The position numbers and the translations under genes are program-made. Source: Thermoplasmata archaeon (GTDB lineage Archaea; Thermoplasmatota; Thermoplasmata; Thermoplasmatales; Thermoplasmataceae). Taken from it: a DNA stretch of 14,250 nt. Positions 14,163 through 14,250 of this stretch are shown one piece after another; position 1 is the first letter of the stretch; each line of letters starts with the position of its first letter. Below the pieces are notes generated by a model. It was not told where the DNA came from. It ran no database searches and saw nothing but the letters and a program-made list of their open reading frames with translations. The stretch covers positions 1 to 14,250 of the forward strand of contig JAJYVJ010000037.1 in the NCBI GenBank assembly GCA_021792045.1, in the 5' to 3' direction.

Positions 14163-14250
14163 CTAAACTGTCACCGGCCTTGAAATGTTATGCAAACTTA
14201 CTGTTCCCAGCGCATACCGAAAGAAAAATGTAACAAGCAACAGGAAAAGA
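14163..14250 (-). CDS. Possible 3' end of a membrane-protein gene entering from the right (partial)
   Basis: One minus-strand frame is open from the window edge to a TAG at 14163-14165 and encodes a strongly hydrophobic end, LFLLLVTFFFRYALGTVSL, followed by a short polar tail. This pattern, a final transmembrane helix with a short tail, suggests the C-terminus of a polytopic membrane protein. A T-rich stretch follows in the transcription direction. Only 28 residues are visible, so the assignment is weak. Confidence 0.33.
   Translation of the reverse strand, partial: LFLLLVTFFFRYALGTVSLHNISRPVTV

Overview
The window looks like a chromosomal segment of an archaeon, most likely a member of the Thermoplasmatales or a close relative. 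The evidence is an archaeal single-stranded-DNA-binding (RPA) gene set with a zinc finger in the large subunit, an HTH_10 (bacterio-opsin-activator type) regulator, TATA-like boxes about 25 bases upstream of starts, many 4-base stop/start overlaps and frequent GTG/TTG starts. I cannot name the species from the sequence alone. No tRNA, rRNA, CRISPR array or complete insertion sequence was found.

Left part (1-5656). A partial multi-spanning membrane protein runs off the left edge on the minus strand. A 363-base gap follows, holding interlocked inverted repeats. A tight minus-strand operon (4610 down to 993) then encodes, in order of transcription, a SixA-type phosphohistidine phosphatase, a Ppx/GppA exopolyphosphatase, two tandem thymidylate-kinase-like P-loop proteins and a CHAD-domain protein. 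All junctions are within 5 bases or overlap. Ppx hydrolyses polyphosphate and CHAD binds it, so this is most simply read as a polyphosphate module whose kinase component may be the unusual kinase pair. One of the two kinases has lost both its Walker A lysine and the arginine of the DR motif. An HTH_10 regulator diverges from the operon, followed by a small DUF1059 gene.

Centre (5657-9097). A three-gene plus-strand operon carries a YbjN-like protein, the three-OB-fold RPA large subunit and the RPA-associated OB/winged-helix partner, each overlapping the next by 4 bases. It meets a convergent GNAT-family acetyltransferase gene, again with a 4-base overlap.

Right part (9098-14250). This part looks more accessory. 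A cassette encodes an alkyl-DHAP-synthase-like flavoprotein, a decayed fragment resembling the C-terminus of glycerol kinase, an FAD glycerol-3-phosphate dehydrogenase and a diacylglycerol-kinase-family lipid kinase. The same combination of flavoprotein, GlpD and DGK occurs in mycobacteria, so transfer from an actinobacterium or another bacterium is plausible. The products would link sn-glycerol 3-phosphate, DHAP and lipid phosphorylation. The last about 780 bases contain broken or unrecognised membrane-protein fragments and the possible 3' end of a minus-strand membrane-protein gene entering from the right.
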